Source: Rickettsia typhi (GTDB lineage Bacteria; Pseudomonadota; Alphaproteobacteria; Rickettsiales; UBA1997). From it: 22,183 nt of DNA. The stretch's first letter is position 1. Each line of letters begins with the position of its first letter. The notes under the pieces were generated by a model, which saw nothing but the letters and a program-made list of their open reading frames with translations, was not told the origin of the DNA and did no database searches. The position numbers were made by a program, and so were the translations under genes. The stretch is from contig CAMDGT010000002.1 of NCBI GenBank assembly GCA_945898025.1, forward strand, positions 1-22,183, written 5' to 3'. Positions 1-8,932 of the stretch are shown one piece after another.

Positions 1-504
1 TTATTAAAATCTCTACAATTAAATTCAGATGAAGATAGTAAATGGAGTGTTTTAGTTGATGAAAATGGCGATATTAATGCTATTAAAGAATCAAGAGGGG
101 TTAAGAATAATATTGTGATAAAAAAATCTTATTTTGATACCGCAGAGGCTATTGCAATTAATCAAATTAACGAACAAATTATTGATATCTTTAAAGAAGA
201 ACTTAAATTTATTAAGAATGATGAGGTTTTTGTTATTAAAAAGCCACTAGAGCTTCTTAATTTAATTAACTCTTTAGGCAAGAAAAATCTTACCTTCCAG
301 AGATTCAAAGGTCTCGGAGAAATGAATGCTGAGCAATTATGGGAAACAACACTTGACGATGCAAACCGAACCTTATTGCAAGTAAGAATAGATGAATTTG
401 ATGAGGCAGATCAAACATTTTCAATTTTGATGGGAAATGTTGTCGAGCCTAGAAGGGAATTTATTCAAGAAAATGCCCTGCGGGTTGAAAATCTTGATAT
501 TTAA
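1..504 (+). CDS. gyrB: DNA gyrase subunit B, C-terminal part (5' end outside window)
   Basis: This is the end of the ATPase subunit of DNA gyrase, which with GyrA introduces negative supercoils into DNA. The frame is open from base 1, so only the last 167 residues are present and the true start lies upstream. The C-terminal signature is clear: [18 protein letters not shown], followed by the VEPRREFI segment and the usual NLDI end. These belong to the end of the TOPRIM region and the GyrB C-terminal domain. The segment before it (residues about 1-90) is more variable and fits the insert preceding that domain. ParE is the alternative paralogue, but [13 protein letters not shown] and the NLDI end are typical of GyrB. 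No clear terminator follows directly. Base use is as AT-rich as in the neighbouring genes. Confidence 0.96.
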   Translation, partial: LLKSLQLNSDEDSKWSVLVDENGDINAIKESRGVKNNIVIKKSYFDTAEAIAINQINEQIIDIFKEELKFIKNDEVFVIKKPLELLNLINSLGKKNLTFQRFKGLGEMNAEQLWETTLDDANRTLLQVRIDEFDEADQTFSILMGNVVEPRREFIQENALRVENLDI

Positions 505-543
505 TTTAAATTAGTTTTTTGATAATGATTTTTTTAAAAAATC

Positions 544-571
544 TTGACAAAGTCAAAAAACATAATTTAAT
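544..571 (+). promoter_or_regulatory. Predicted sigma-70 promoter of the small lipoprotein gene
   Basis: A perfect -35 box TTGACA (544-549) is followed after 16 bp by TTTAAT (566-571), five of six matches to the -10 consensus. It lies in the gap after gyrB and would start transcription near 578, giving a leader of roughly 115 nt before the lipoprotein start. In such AT-rich DNA -10 matches are cheap, but a perfect TTGACA at the right distance is not. Inference only. Confidence 0.55.
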
Positions 572-587
572 GAACTGGAAATAATAC

Positions 588-614
588 CGCTTTCAAATCT
601 TAAAATTGAAAGCG
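588..614 (+). promoter_or_regulatory. Inverted repeat in the leader of the lipoprotein gene
   Basis: A perfect 9-bp inverted repeat, CGCTTTCAA (588-596) and TTGAAAGCG (606-614), has a 9-nt loop. It lies about 10 nt after the predicted transcription start and has no T-run behind it, so it does not look like a terminator. It could be a 5'-UTR stabilising hairpin or a protein-binding operator; the sequence does not decide which. Confidence 0.4.
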
Positions 615-693
615 ATATGAAGAAAAAATTACATTAGTTTATCTAATGGTATTTTTCTGCCTTGTTTAAATGAAAACCTTAAAAATCTTAAAA

Positions 694-936
694 ATGAAAA
701 AACAATTCTTAAAATCAGTTGTAGTAGCTATTTCTGCCTTGTCTTTAATTACTTCTTGTGCTAATAAAAATGCTGGTGTAAAATGTATCGGTGCAGAATG
801 TGAAGATAAAAAAATTGAATCTTTAAAAGCGGAAGAGTTTAAAATCAATGAAAAATCAGAAAAAAAATCTGATGCTAAATTAAAAAAATCAGGCAAAAAA
901 GCTAAAAAAGCTAAAAAAGTTAACAGCTTAAAATAG
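694..936 (+). CDS. Small lysine-rich lipoprotein of unknown function
   Basis: The protein has 80 residues if read from the ATG at 694; an in-frame ATG at 670 would add eight residues. I prefer 694 because it gives a standard lipoprotein signal: a short basic start (MKKQF), a hydrophobic stretch, then the lipobox LITSC. Lipidation on that cysteine would anchor the product in the envelope. The mature part is short, has two further cysteines (KCIGAECE), then becomes almost entirely charged, ending in repeated KK and AKK blocks. Such a tail could contact nucleic acid, peptidoglycan or LPS, but this is a guess. It appears to be a single-gene unit, with a predicted promoter upstream and a strong terminator directly downstream. 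I do not recognise the family. The antisense ORF over the same bases is a shadow. Confidence 0.72.
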   Translation: MKKQFLKSVVVAISALSLITSCANKNAGVKCIGAECEDKKIESLKAEEFKINEKSEKKSDAKLKKSGKKAKKAKKVNSLK

Positions 937-942
937 TTTATC

Positions 943-991
943 AAGGCTTTGAAATTGAACAAGATTATGTTTTAAATTTCAAAGCCTTTTT
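943..991 (+). terminator. Rho-independent terminator of the lipoprotein gene
   Basis: A perfect 14-bp inverted repeat, AAGGCTTTGAAATT (943-956) and AATTTCAAAGCCTT (975-988), ends in a short T-run (987-991). It begins seven bases after the lipoprotein stop. It separates that gene from yidD. Confidence 0.82.
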
Positions 992-1081
992 AGTGGTTTT
1001 ATTAAGAATATCAATTGAATCCCTCCTTAATAAAACTTAAAACAATCATTTTCACTTGTCATAAGTAAATTTATAATTAAA

Positions 1082-1345
1082 TTGCTGGTCTTATTAGCAA
1101 AATTTTACCAATACTTCGTATCTCCTTTGCTTGGCAACAACAAATGTAGATATTACCCAACTTGTTCGCAGTATTTAATAATTTCTCTAAAAAGTTATGG
1201 TCTGTTTAGGGGGTTATTTTTATCAATAAAAAGAATATTATCTTGCCACCCTTTTTCGAAAAGAGATTTTTTCGACATGCCGACCAAAGTAAAGCCTTGC
1301 TCTAATAATTATTGCAAAACAAATATAGCCAATGAAAAAATTTAA
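1082..1345 (+). CDS. yidD: Membrane protein insertion efficiency factor YidD
   Basis: YidD is a small membrane-associated protein that helps YidC insert inner-membrane proteins. The 87-residue product matches the family in size and motifs: FYQYFVSPLLG near the start, the cysteine signature YYPTCSQY, and KRILSCHPF near the end. The apparent start is TTG at 1082; the frame is closed by a stop at 1031-1033 and there is no ATG between, so the start is TTG or a rarer codon. A TATAAT at 1072-1077 with a weak -35 (TTTTCA, 1049-1054) would put the transcript start almost on the start codon, so a leaderless or nearly leaderless message is possible. The C-terminal tail beyond CHPF is longer than usual, and its last codons lie in the first copy of a 27-bp tandem duplication. 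In many bacteria yidD sits beside rpmH, rnpA and yidC; here it does not. Confidence 0.9.
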   Translation: MLVLLAKFYQYFVSPLLGNNKCRYYPTCSQYLIISLKSYGLFRGLFLSIKRILSCHPFSKRDFFDMPTKVKPCSNNYCKTNIANEKI

Positions 1346-1379
1346 AAAAAATTAGCCAATGAAAAAATTTAAAAAAAAT
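1326..1379 (+). repeat. 27-bp tandem duplication across the yidD/ankyrin gene junction
   Basis: Two perfect 27-bp copies (1326-1352 and 1353-1379) begin TAGCCAATGAAAAAATTT. The first copy carries the end of yidD and an ATG at 1332 that opens a 7-codon ORF ending at TAG. The second copy carries the same ATG (1359), which opens the ankyrin gene. The duplication therefore left a decoy start 27 nt upstream of the real one. Confidence 0.9.
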
Positions 1380-2549
1380 AATTATCGATTAAAATTTTTA
1401 TTTTTTGCGATATTATTTTTATTTGATATTAAAGCTGTTAATTCTCAAGCCCCAGCACAAATAATTGGCGATCAATTTATTTATACGAAGAAAAATATCA
1501 AGCAAGAAAATGTCAAGCAAGAAAATATCAAGCAAGATAATCAATTAAATTCATCGCAACAAAGTTCTAAAAATAAAGATGTTGCTATAAATCCTTCTCA
1601 AAATAATTCCTCACAAACACTTGATAATGCTGTAAAGCAAGTTAATTTAGATATTAATAAAATTGCTAAAACGAGCGATAATGCTAATAAAGATAGTGAT
1701 GCGAACAAGATAAAATCAAAAATTACTCAAAAGAAAAAAAGTGTAAATATAAGTAAAAAATCATCTGAAGGTGAAGTAATAGCTGTTATTAAAAAAGAAA
1801 TAAAAAATCTTAGCCCTTTAGAAATAAGTAAGAATAAATATTTAGAGCTAGAGGCGGAATTTGATAAAAATTCTAAAAATATAGAACCTAAATCTCGCAA
1901 CGATGATAAATTTTTAAGCAAAGAAGCTCCCTCTCCAATTATAGCCAACAATATTAGAGCTGTCGAAAATATTCACATCCCCCTGTTTGTAAATAAGCAA
2001 GATATAATTGATGGGGCATTTGTGGCGATTTATCAAAATGATGTAAATAGTTTTAATGAGCTTTATAAAAAAATTAATGATCCTAATACTAAAAGCAATA
2101 CTGGCGATACATTTTTAACATATGCAACTATGCTTGGTCGCTATAATTTAATGACTTCAATATTGGCTAAAGGCTCTGATCCTGATTTAGTTAACGATTT
2201 AGGTTATAGGCCAATGCAGATTTCTATTGAGAAAAAAGATTTAAATTCCGTTCAAATTTTAAAAAATTATAATGCTAATATTGCATTCCAAGATAGAGTT
2301 GGTAATAATTATTTAATTCATTCTGCAATGGTTAATTCTTTTGAGTTGGTGGAGTTTTTTGCAAATTTTATTAATGTCAATTCTTGCAATCAAGGTGGTT
2401 TAAATGCAATTAGTCTTGCTCAAGCCAATAAAAACAACCAGATAATTGATTTATTGCTAGCAAAAGGAGCAAAATTTACAGATGATAAAAATCTTGATAA
2501 AAATAAAGCAGTTAATTTGATAGATAGTTTGCAAAAAAGATGGGATTAA
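1359..2549 (+). CDS. Exported ankyrin-repeat protein
   Basis: The protein has 396 residues. It begins with a basic stretch and a hydrophobic segment ending near AVNSQA, a likely Sec signal peptide, so it probably leaves the cytoplasm. Residues about 40-185 form a low-complexity Lys/Asn/Ser-rich linker, with a 5-residue unit (IKQEN-like) repeated three times near residues 47-61. Residues about 245-375 hold roughly four ankyrin-type repeats, recognisable from GDTFLTYATMLGRYNLM, DLGYRPMQISIEKKDLNSV, NYLIHSAMVNSFELVEFF and LNAISLAQANKNNQIIDLLL. Ankyrin repeats bind proteins, and in Rickettsiales many are effectors or envelope proteins; the actual partner cannot be read from sequence. The start at 1359 is the second copy of a duplicated ATG. 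The gene lies just upstream of a VirB6-like gene, but a link to secretion is only inference. Confidence 0.8.
   Translation: MKKFKKNNYRLKFLFFAILFLFDIKAVNSQAPAQIIGDQFIYTKKNIKQENVKQENIKQDNQLNSSQQSSKNKDVAINPSQNNSSQTLDNAVKQVNLDINKIAKTSDNANKDSDANKIKSKITQKKKSVNISKKSSEGEVIAVIKKEIKNLSPLEISKNKYLELEAEFDKNSKNIEPKSRNDDKFLSKEAPSPIIANNIRAVENIHIPLFVNKQDIIDGAFVAIYQNDVNSFNELYKKINDPNTKSNTGDTFLTYATMLGRYNLMTSILAKGSDPDLVNDLGYRPMQISIEKKDLNSVQILKNYNANIAFQDRVGNNYLIHSAMVNSFELVEFFANFINVNSCNQGGLNAISLAQANKNNQIIDLLLAKGAKFTDDKNLDKNKAVNLIDSLQKRWD
1497..1541 (+). repeat. 15-bp tandem repeat x3 inside the ankyrin gene
   Basis: Three near-identical 15-bp units (ATCAAGCAAGAAAAT and single-base variants) run 1497-1511, 1512-1526 and 1527-1541, each coding one five-residue (I/V)KQ(E/D)N unit. 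The unit length keeps the frame, so expansion or contraction changes only linker length. Confidence 0.92.
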
Positions 2550-2637
2550 TTTCATGGTTATTTTCTTGCTTTATAAATAATAATAAATAAAATTCCCTTC
2601 TTAATATAATAAGTAACTCAATAAATTACCAAAAACA

Positions 2638-5600
2638 TTGTTATTAGGGCTTTTTCTACAGCATAATAGTTTTCAAAGTATTTCACCTAGATTTTTATTT
2701 GAAAAAATTTCAAAAATCACATTAGTCTTAAGCATTTTTTTTGCCTTATCCTCTTGTAAGGATGCCAATGAGTGTATTAGTGCCAATGACTACGGAGAAT
2801 ACGATGTTCAAACTATCGATGTTCATTCTAGTTCAAATTCTCAAAATTGTAAATTTGATAGCGTAACCTATAACCCCTTCGATGAAACTGCAAATCATGG
2901 AGCAGTCTTAAGAAAATGTTTAAATGATAGAAGTTGTTCTTCTAAATCAACAGTTGAAAAACAAGAATGTCTCAATGATTGTAAGTCAGAATGCCCCTAC
3001 TTATCGCCTTTAGATTCTCTCTCTTCAGCCGCTCCAGGTTGGGTTTATACTAATTTAAAAAATGGAAATAGCGGTCTCAAATTTTATCCCGGTTCTGAAA
3101 TTTGGGTAACAGTTAATGGCAATGTATCTTTAACGGATGGAAAATATTTGCCTAAACTATATTTTTCGCCGAGTAGTTTTATGCCTAATTTATATGAATA
3201 TGATAAACCATTAGCTAATCCTTATATTGCAAGCCTAAAGAGTGGCCAGATTTTAACTTTAAAATTTGGTGGAGCTTTAACTTCGCCAAATCCAGTATAT
3301 TGTGCCGATAAAGTAGAGTGTTCCACAAAAAAAGAAGAGCCTACCTTGCAAGATTATTATAATTTTTCTAGAAGAATTGCAGTTTTTGTAAAGCCAAACC
3401 CCAAAGATCATATTTTTGCAGAAAGCATCTCATCGGACTCATCTGGAACCAGTGGGGTGCCATTTGATAGCAATCCTCAAGCATGGAGATGCGATTATGA
3501 TATCAAGGGATCTAAAATGAAAGGTCCCGAAAATTGCAAAAGCAATTATAATCTTGTTGGTTATCATCAAGTTAATAATGATTTGGCAAATAAGGAATTT
3601 CCTGTTCAATTGGTTTTTAACAACACTTACGATTATGTTGATGCTGGAGATGCTTCTTGCGAAGAATCAGATAACGATGAGTCTGTAAATAAATCTAATA
3701 ATTGCTATGCTAAAAATTATCCTTTATCAAGAACTAGATCTCTTACAATTGAGGGTAATGATTTTAACATTACTGATGATGAGCCTCATGAATTAAAATA
3801 TCGTTTTTCTTGCCCTGAATCTTCAGAAGAGGGAAGTAAGGAGTTGGAAATATCGATAAACGACTCTGAGCTTAAGAAGGTGTTTGAAAAAAAATATCAA
3901 TATAGATCGGGCAAAGGAGTATTTTTTTACAATACTGGTGGCGGTTATTTTAAAAAAGGCTTTAAAATATCTGTTAAAAACCCAGCTGGTTGTAAATTTG
4001 CAATTAGATTACTGCCTCCGTATGTTGATATTGTGGTTAAAAAATCTGGCTTACTAACTTTTTCTACCGTTTCCACTCCCATACCGGATTTTGAAAATAC
4101 AGACTCTTGTAAAATTAAGGGTTTTATAGTTAACCCTAGTCAATCTGATGATCAGGAAAATTATTTTGAATATGATACTGATGATGATCCTTTTTACAAT
4201 AAGGGCAATGGTGTAGATGCTGGTTTTAATTTTCAATATTTTAGTGGCCCTAGCTATGCAAACCGTTTTTTTGTAAGAAAGGGGCAAGTTGTAAAAATAT
4301 CTTCAGAAAGTTTTACTGGACAATGGACTATGAGAAAAAAGTTTAGCCCCGCTCAACAGTGGAATTCGAAGTGCTCAGTTGGTCTTGCTTATCATATTGA
4401 AGAAAGGCCAGCTTTATTATGTTTAAATAAGGGGTCTAGACTTCAAGATGCTAGATGTGCAAATCAGAGAACTGATTCTAGTGAAAAAGTTATTGGTTGT
4501 GATTTTAATATGTCTGATAATGACTCAACCCTAGAAAACTACTGCAAAAAATGTCTAGAAACAGATTCTGGGCCTTCTGGTAAAGGTGGTAAATGTTATA
4601 TTGACCTAGCTTGTAAAACGCTTCCTTCAACTGAAGCCTGCAATATCTATTCTACTGACTCTGATTCTAGTCTTTCTTGCAATGCCACAGGCTGTGATGC
4701 TGCTATACTTTCTAATGCAAGTGTTCTTGGTGTGTCATGTGTTGGTGTTGAAAATACAATTCCTACAACTGGTTGTGAGGGTATTAAATCTGTTTCTTGC
4801 GACATAAAGTCGGTTTGTGATGATTATGTAAGTATATGCAACACAGTAGGTGGCGATTGCAAAAAATGCCGTGATGAAAATCAAATCAAAAATCGTCTTC
4901 AGGAGCATGTACTTACTTCTGTTGACACATATATTCCGCAATGCTTTGATTTTGAAGATTATGAAGGCTCAATTAAATCTTTTAAAGCTTCAATAACAGA
5001 AAATAAAAAATACAATCTTCCTGATATGAAGGGGGCAAGATATTTACAGGCATTTGATTCTAGTAAGGGGTATGGCTCTATAAATAGCGGCACTTTTAAT
5101 TCTTTACCTTCATTTGAGTCTGATTCAATTTACAGTAATCTAAAATATTTCAATTCAGTGCCAATTAATATTACAAAAAACTCAAGAGTTGGAGTTTTTA
5201 TTTTGAAGGAAGAAAATTTTTTATTAACAAACTACTCACAAGATAGCCGCGACCAAAATATCATTCTAAAGCCACAAATCAATATTCCTCAATATAGCGG
5301 AGGAGAATGGCTAGAAGCAAAAATTTGCGAGAGATCTAAATCTTCGTCATCTTGTGTTGATATTGTTGATGATGATTTATTTAATAATATTGTTAAAATA
5401 AAGGATTCAATATCTACAACTAGCTCTCCTATTCTTGACGATAAGAGTGTTTATAATTTTGATGACGATGGAATATTAACAAGAAGGAGGAGTACTTTAA
5501 CGAATTATGATTGTAAACCAGAGGTCGGGAAAATATCAACTAATAAGGGTGCTAAATTTTATTGTTTTAAAATTCCAGAACTATCTCTTATTGATTATAA

Positions 5601-7377
5601 TAATTTATCGATGGGTTTTAAGATAAAAGATCCAGAGCCTTTAAATGAAACAAATCCAGAGTGTTTTTTAAAAGAAAATTGCGATGCTACATGTGACAGT
5701 GACTGTCAAACTAAAAATTTAAGTCATATTATTGGTGATTTAAATTTACGTGTTGGTAGTGGTTCTTTATCTTGTAAAAACGATGATACTAAAACTAAAA
5801 AACTTTTTTATAATTGTACCAGAGGTGTTTTAACTGTAACAAAGAATGAATGCAATGCTGAAATTGTAAGCCCAATTATTAACCCATGTCGCACTACATG
5901 CAATACAAATAATTTAGGTTTAAAAAGAGAAAATTCTCTTTATGATGCAAAAGATCCCTCAAATACAAATAAAATTTGTACTGCAGTTGAAATGGCTGGT
6001 GCTGATACGGTTTGTACAAAACAATATTATTGCACTAGTCAATATGCTAATAATAGGGATAGTTATTCTGTGCAAGTTAAAACTAAAATTGATAAAAAGG
6101 ACTACTCTGGTTTAATTCAAGAACTAATTACTCCAGTTTCTGAATTTTTAGATGGAGTGCCAAAAACAGATGTGAATGGCAATGTTTTAAAAGATGGGAG
6201 TGGTAAAATAATTTATCAAGTCGATGGTCAGTCGATGAATGTTTATAAATATCTGATTAATAACTCATCATTTCAATTAATCTTGAAAATGTCCTTAATA
6301 TTATTTGTGGCATTTTACGGTTTATTTTATATGATGGGCTTATCAGAATTTAGTTACGGAGAATTGATAACAAGAATTGTTAAGATAGGTTTAGTTTATA
6401 TGTTTTTAGGTGCAAGGGGTTGGGAATGGTTTCAATTGATATTTGTTGAGTTTTTTAAAGAGGGAGTTAACTATTTAACATTTTCAATGGCATCATCGTT
6501 TGATGATTCTGTCGGAGTTGCGATTAAATCTAATCAATTGTACGATAAGTCAATTTTATTTAGGCCAATCGATAAGGTGATAGATTTATTTATATCGCCT
6601 ACAGTGCAAAAGAAAATTTCCGCCTTGTTTTTTGAAGGTTGGGTTGGTTGGATATTCTTTTTGTTAGTATATTGGGGTTTTTATATTTATGCAGTATCTG
6701 TTGTGAGTGCAATTATGTTGTATATTACCGCTCAAATGTTTATAAGTATATTATTCGCAATTGCTCCTGTATTTTTTGTTTTCTTGCTTTATAGCAGAAC
6801 TAAAAACTTTTTTGATAATTGGGTTAAGCAGTTAATATCTTTTTCGTTGCAACAAATATTTCTGATGATGACACTTGGTTTTTTCAGTATGATGTTTTAC
6901 GAAGTTTTAAAAATGATTCTTAATTATGAAGCATGTTTTGGGCCGGTCTGGACACTTCCATTTGGAGCTAAAAACATTAGCCTTCTTTCCGCTTGGAAAA
7001 TCTCTGAATCGCCTTTAATTCCTGGATTTAGCGATTTTGGTGGCGATGGCGGTAGTGCTTCAAGCTCTCCGTCTCTATTTTCAGTTTTATTTTTATGGTT
7101 AATAGCATCATTGGGAGATAAATTTATTAATTTTATGTCTGGACTAGCTTCAACTATTGCGGGTTCCTCTAACTTAACCGCAGTTAGTGGTGTTGTTGAT
7201 AATTTAAAAGCCTCATCAAAAGCTCTTGCTGGTGCTGGCTTTGATCTTGCTAAAAAGACAGCTAAGAAAAAAGGTTTTGACCCCCAGAAATCAATTAGCG
7301 ATAAGTTAGGTCTAGAGGGAAAAAGTCAAAAAGAAGTAAAAGCTGAAAAAGATAACAAAAAGAAAGAACCAAGATAA
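2638..7377 (+). CDS. VirB6/TrbL-family type IV secretion protein with giant cysteine-rich lipoprotein N-terminus
   Basis: VirB6 is the inner-membrane channel subunit of type IV secretion systems. Rickettsiales carry several greatly enlarged VirB6-like genes, and this 1579-residue protein fits them. The N-terminus has a hydrophobic segment and lipobox (FFALSSC, Cys40), followed by NECISANDYGEYDVQT, which resembles the start of rickettsial VirB6 proteins. Residues about 41-1200 form a secreted region with about fifty cysteines. Membrane segments then appear near residues 1212-1236, 1244-1262, 1334-1386 (two or more), 1398-1425 and 1479-1510; this is the TrbL/VirB6 core. The tail is lysine-rich and probably cytoplasmic. 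The frame starts at TTG 2638, with an in-frame stop at 2614-2616 and no nearby ATG, so the start codon is non-canonical. No other vir genes are in the window; gpmI follows after 22 nt. The family is confident; its place in the apparatus is not. Confidence 0.88.
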   Translation: MLLGLFLQHNSFQSISPRFLFEKISKITLVLSIFFALSSCKDANECISANDYGEYDVQTIDVHSSSNSQNCKFDSVTYNPFDETANHGAVLRKCLNDRSCSSKSTVEKQECLNDCKSECPYLSPLDSLSSAAPGWVYTNLKNGNSGLKFYPGSEIWVTVNGNVSLTDGKYLPKLYFSPSSFMPNLYEYDKPLANPYIASLKSGQILTLKFGGALTSPNPVYCADKVECSTKKEEPTLQDYYNFSRRIAVFVKPNPKDHIFAESISSDSSGTSGVPFDSNPQAWRCDYDIKGSKMKGPENCKSNYNLVGYHQVNNDLANKEFPVQLVFNNTYDYVDAGDASCEESDNDESVNKSNNCYAKNYPLSRTRSLTIEGNDFNITDDEPHELKYRFSCPESSEEGSKELEISINDSELKKVFEKKYQYRSGKGVFFYNTGGGYFKKGFKISVKNPAGCKFAIRLLPPYVDIVVKKSGLLTFSTVSTPIPDFENTDSCKIKGFIVNPSQSDDQENYFEYDTDDDPFYNKGNGVDAGFNFQYFSGPSYANRFFVRKGQVVKISSESFTGQWTMRKKFSPAQQWNSKCSVGLAYHIEERPALLCLNKGSRLQDARCANQRTDSSEKVIGCDFNMSDNDSTLENYCKKCLETDSGPSGKGGKCYIDLACKTLPSTEACNIYSTDSDSSLSCNATGCDAAILSNASVLGVSCVGVENTIPTTGCEGIKSVSCDIKSVCDDYVSICNTVGGDCKKCRDENQIKNRLQEHVLTSVDTYIPQCFDFEDYEGSIKSFKASITENKKYNLPDMKGARYLQAFDSSKGYGSINSGTFNSLPSFESDSIYSNLKYFNSVPINITKNSRVGVFILKEENFLLTNYSQDSRDQNIILKPQINIPQYSGGEWLEAKICERSKSSSSCVDIVDDDLFNNIVKIKDSISTTSSPILDDKSVYNFDDDGILTRRRSTLTNYDCKPEVGKISTNKGAKFYCFKIPELSLIDYNNLSMGFKIKDPEPLNETNPECFLKENCDATCDSDCQTKNLSHIIGDLNLRVGSGSLSCKNDDTKTKKLFYNCTRGVLTVTKNECNAEIVSPIINPCRTTCNTNNLGLKRENSLYDAKDPSNTNKICTAVEMAGADTVCTKQYYCTSQYANNRDSYSVQVKTKIDKKDYSGLIQELITPVSEFLDGVPKTDVNGNVLKDGSGKIIYQVDGQSMNVYKYLINNSSFQLILKMSLILFVAFYGLFYMMGLSEFSYGELITRIVKIGLVYMFLGARGWEWFQLIFVEFFKEGVNYLTFSMASSFDDSVGVAIKSNQLYDKSILFRPIDKVIDLFISPTVQKKISALFFEGWVGWIFFLLVYWGFYIYAVSVVSAIMLYITAQMFISILFAIAPVFFVFLLYSRTKNFFDNWVKQLISFSLQQIFLMMTLGFFSMMFYEVLKMILNYEACFGPVWTLPFGAKNISLLSAWKISESPLIPGFSDFGGDGGSASSSPSLFSVLFLWLIASLGDKFINFMSGLASTIAGSSNLTAVSGVVDNLKASSKALAGAGFDLAKKTAKKKGFDPQKSISDKLGLEGKSQKEVKAEKDNKKKEPR

Positions 7378-7399
7378 TAAAATTTAAATTAACTATAAA

Positions 7400-8932
7400 A
7401 TGAAAAAACCAGTAACATTATGTATTCTTGATGGCTGGGGTGTTGGTAATCAAAATTCTGCTTTTAATGCTATTGCTAAGGCTGATTTGCATTTTTATCC
7501 ACAAATTTTGGAGAAATATCCGAATTCCACTCTTGAAACCTCTGGTGAGTCGGTTGGTTTGCCAGAAGGGCAAATGGGCAATTCCGAGGTTGGGCATTTT
7601 ACAATTGGTGCTGGCAGGGTGATATTTCAAGATCTACCAAGAATTAATAACAGCATTATTGATAATTCATTACAATCAAATCAATATTTGCAGAATCTTG
7701 TAGTCGAGTTTCGTGATAGCGATAAAACATGCCATTTAATGGGATTGTTTTCTGACGGCGGGGTTCATTCCCACCTTGATCACATTATTTTTATTACTGA
7801 ATTTTTGCTTGCCAATAAAGTTAAGGTTGCCTTACATTGCTTTCTTGATGGCAGAGATGTAGCACAAAAGAGTGCTTTAAAATATCTTGATAAAGTTAGT
7901 AATTTTAATATTGCCACTATTTCTGGTCGCTATTATGCTATGGATCGCGACAATAAATGGGAAAGAATAAGTTTAGCTCATTCTGCAATCATTGATGGAG
8001 TTAATAACATCAACAATCATCAATTTAATAATTACCTAGATTTCATCAATCAATCTTATCAACAAAATATTACTGATGAATTTATTAAGCCTGCAGTTAG
8101 CAGTAATTATCAAGGCATTAAAAATGACGATGCATTAATGTTTATAAATTTTCGTGCTGATAGAGCGAGGCAATTATCGCAGGCATTGGTGGCTGATGAT
8201 TTTACTTTTTTTAATCGCAGAAAAATAAATTTTTCTCATAAAATTGCAATGGCAGAATATTCTGCGGAGCTTAATCAATATTTTAAAATTCTTTTTCCTA
8301 GCCAATCAATCAATAATTCTTTAGGTGAATTATTGCAAAATCATGGTAAAACTCAACTGAGAATCGCTGAAACCGAAAAATATGCCCATGTTTCTTTCTT
8401 TTTTTCTTGCGGTAGGGAGCTTGAATTTAAAGGCGAAGATCGTATATTAATACCTTCTCCCAAAGTTGAAACTTATGATCAAAAGCCAGAAATGTCAGCA
8501 AGTGAACTTGGAGTTGAGCTTTGCGAAGCAATAAAATCAAGAAAATTTGATTTCATTGTGGTCAATTATGCTAATGCTGATATGGTGGGGCATAGCGGTA
8601 ATCTCGAGGCATCGATTATTGCTTGCAAAACAATTGATAGTCAATTAGAACTATTAACCAATGCAACATTAGAATCCGAAGGTTCGCTGGTTATTACTGC
8701 GGATCACGGCAATATTGAATCCTTGCAAGATGAAAATCAACAACCCCATACTTCTCATACCACTAACCCCGTTCCTTTTATTATTATCAATAAAGAATTT
8801 GAGAATTCTAATAAAATAAGGCTTAAAAATGGCGGTTTACAAGATGTTGCACCTACCATAATTGAGTTGATGAGTATAAAACAACCAACTGAAATGACTG
8901 GTTCAAGCCTAATATTAAAAAATTATGAGTAA
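7400..8932 (+). CDS. gpmI: 2,3-bisphosphoglycerate-independent phosphoglycerate mutase
   Basis: GpmI interconverts 3- and 2-phosphoglycerate in glycolysis or gluconeogenesis, using two Mn ions and a phosphoserine intermediate. At 510 residues it is full length. Visible motifs in order are LCILDGWG (metal-binding Asp11), GNSEVGH (nucleophile Ser62), DGGVHSH, GRYYAMDRDNKWER, NFRADRARQ, NADMVGHSGN and TADHGN. All the catalytic landmarks are intact, so the enzyme should be active. The start ATG at 7400 directly precedes the first conserved block. The gene follows the VirB6-like gene by 22 nt and overlaps ccmE by 8 nt (ATGAGTAA), so transcription from upstream and coupled translation with ccmE are likely. 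Its presence implies at least a lower-glycolysis or gluconeogenic segment, which is missing from the most reduced Rickettsia. Confidence 0.97.
   Translation: MKKPVTLCILDGWGVGNQNSAFNAIAKADLHFYPQILEKYPNSTLETSGESVGLPEGQMGNSEVGHFTIGAGRVIFQDLPRINNSIIDNSLQSNQYLQNLVVEFRDSDKTCHLMGLFSDGGVHSHLDHIIFITEFLLANKVKVALHCFLDGRDVAQKSALKYLDKVSNFNIATISGRYYAMDRDNKWERISLAHSAIIDGVNNINNHQFNNYLDFINQSYQQNITDEFIKPAVSSNYQGIKNDDALMFINFRADRARQLSQALVADDFTFFNRRKINFSHKIAMAEYSAELNQYFKILFPSQSINNSLGELLQNHGKTQLRIAETEKYAHVSFFFSCGRELEFKGEDRILIPSPKVETYDQKPEMSASELGVELCEAIKSRKFDFIVVNYANADMVGHSGNLEASIIACKTIDSQLELLTNATLESEGSLVITADHGNIESLQDENQQPHTSHTTNPVPFIIINKEFENSNKIRLKNGGLQDVAPTIIELMSIKQPTEMTGSSLILKNYE

Noticed and set aside
666..962. 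Minus-strand 98-residue ORF opposite the lipoprotein gene
   Set aside because: It is the mirror of the lysine-rich sense ORF (poly-Phe/Leu antisense) and the sense frame has signal peptide, promoter and terminator.
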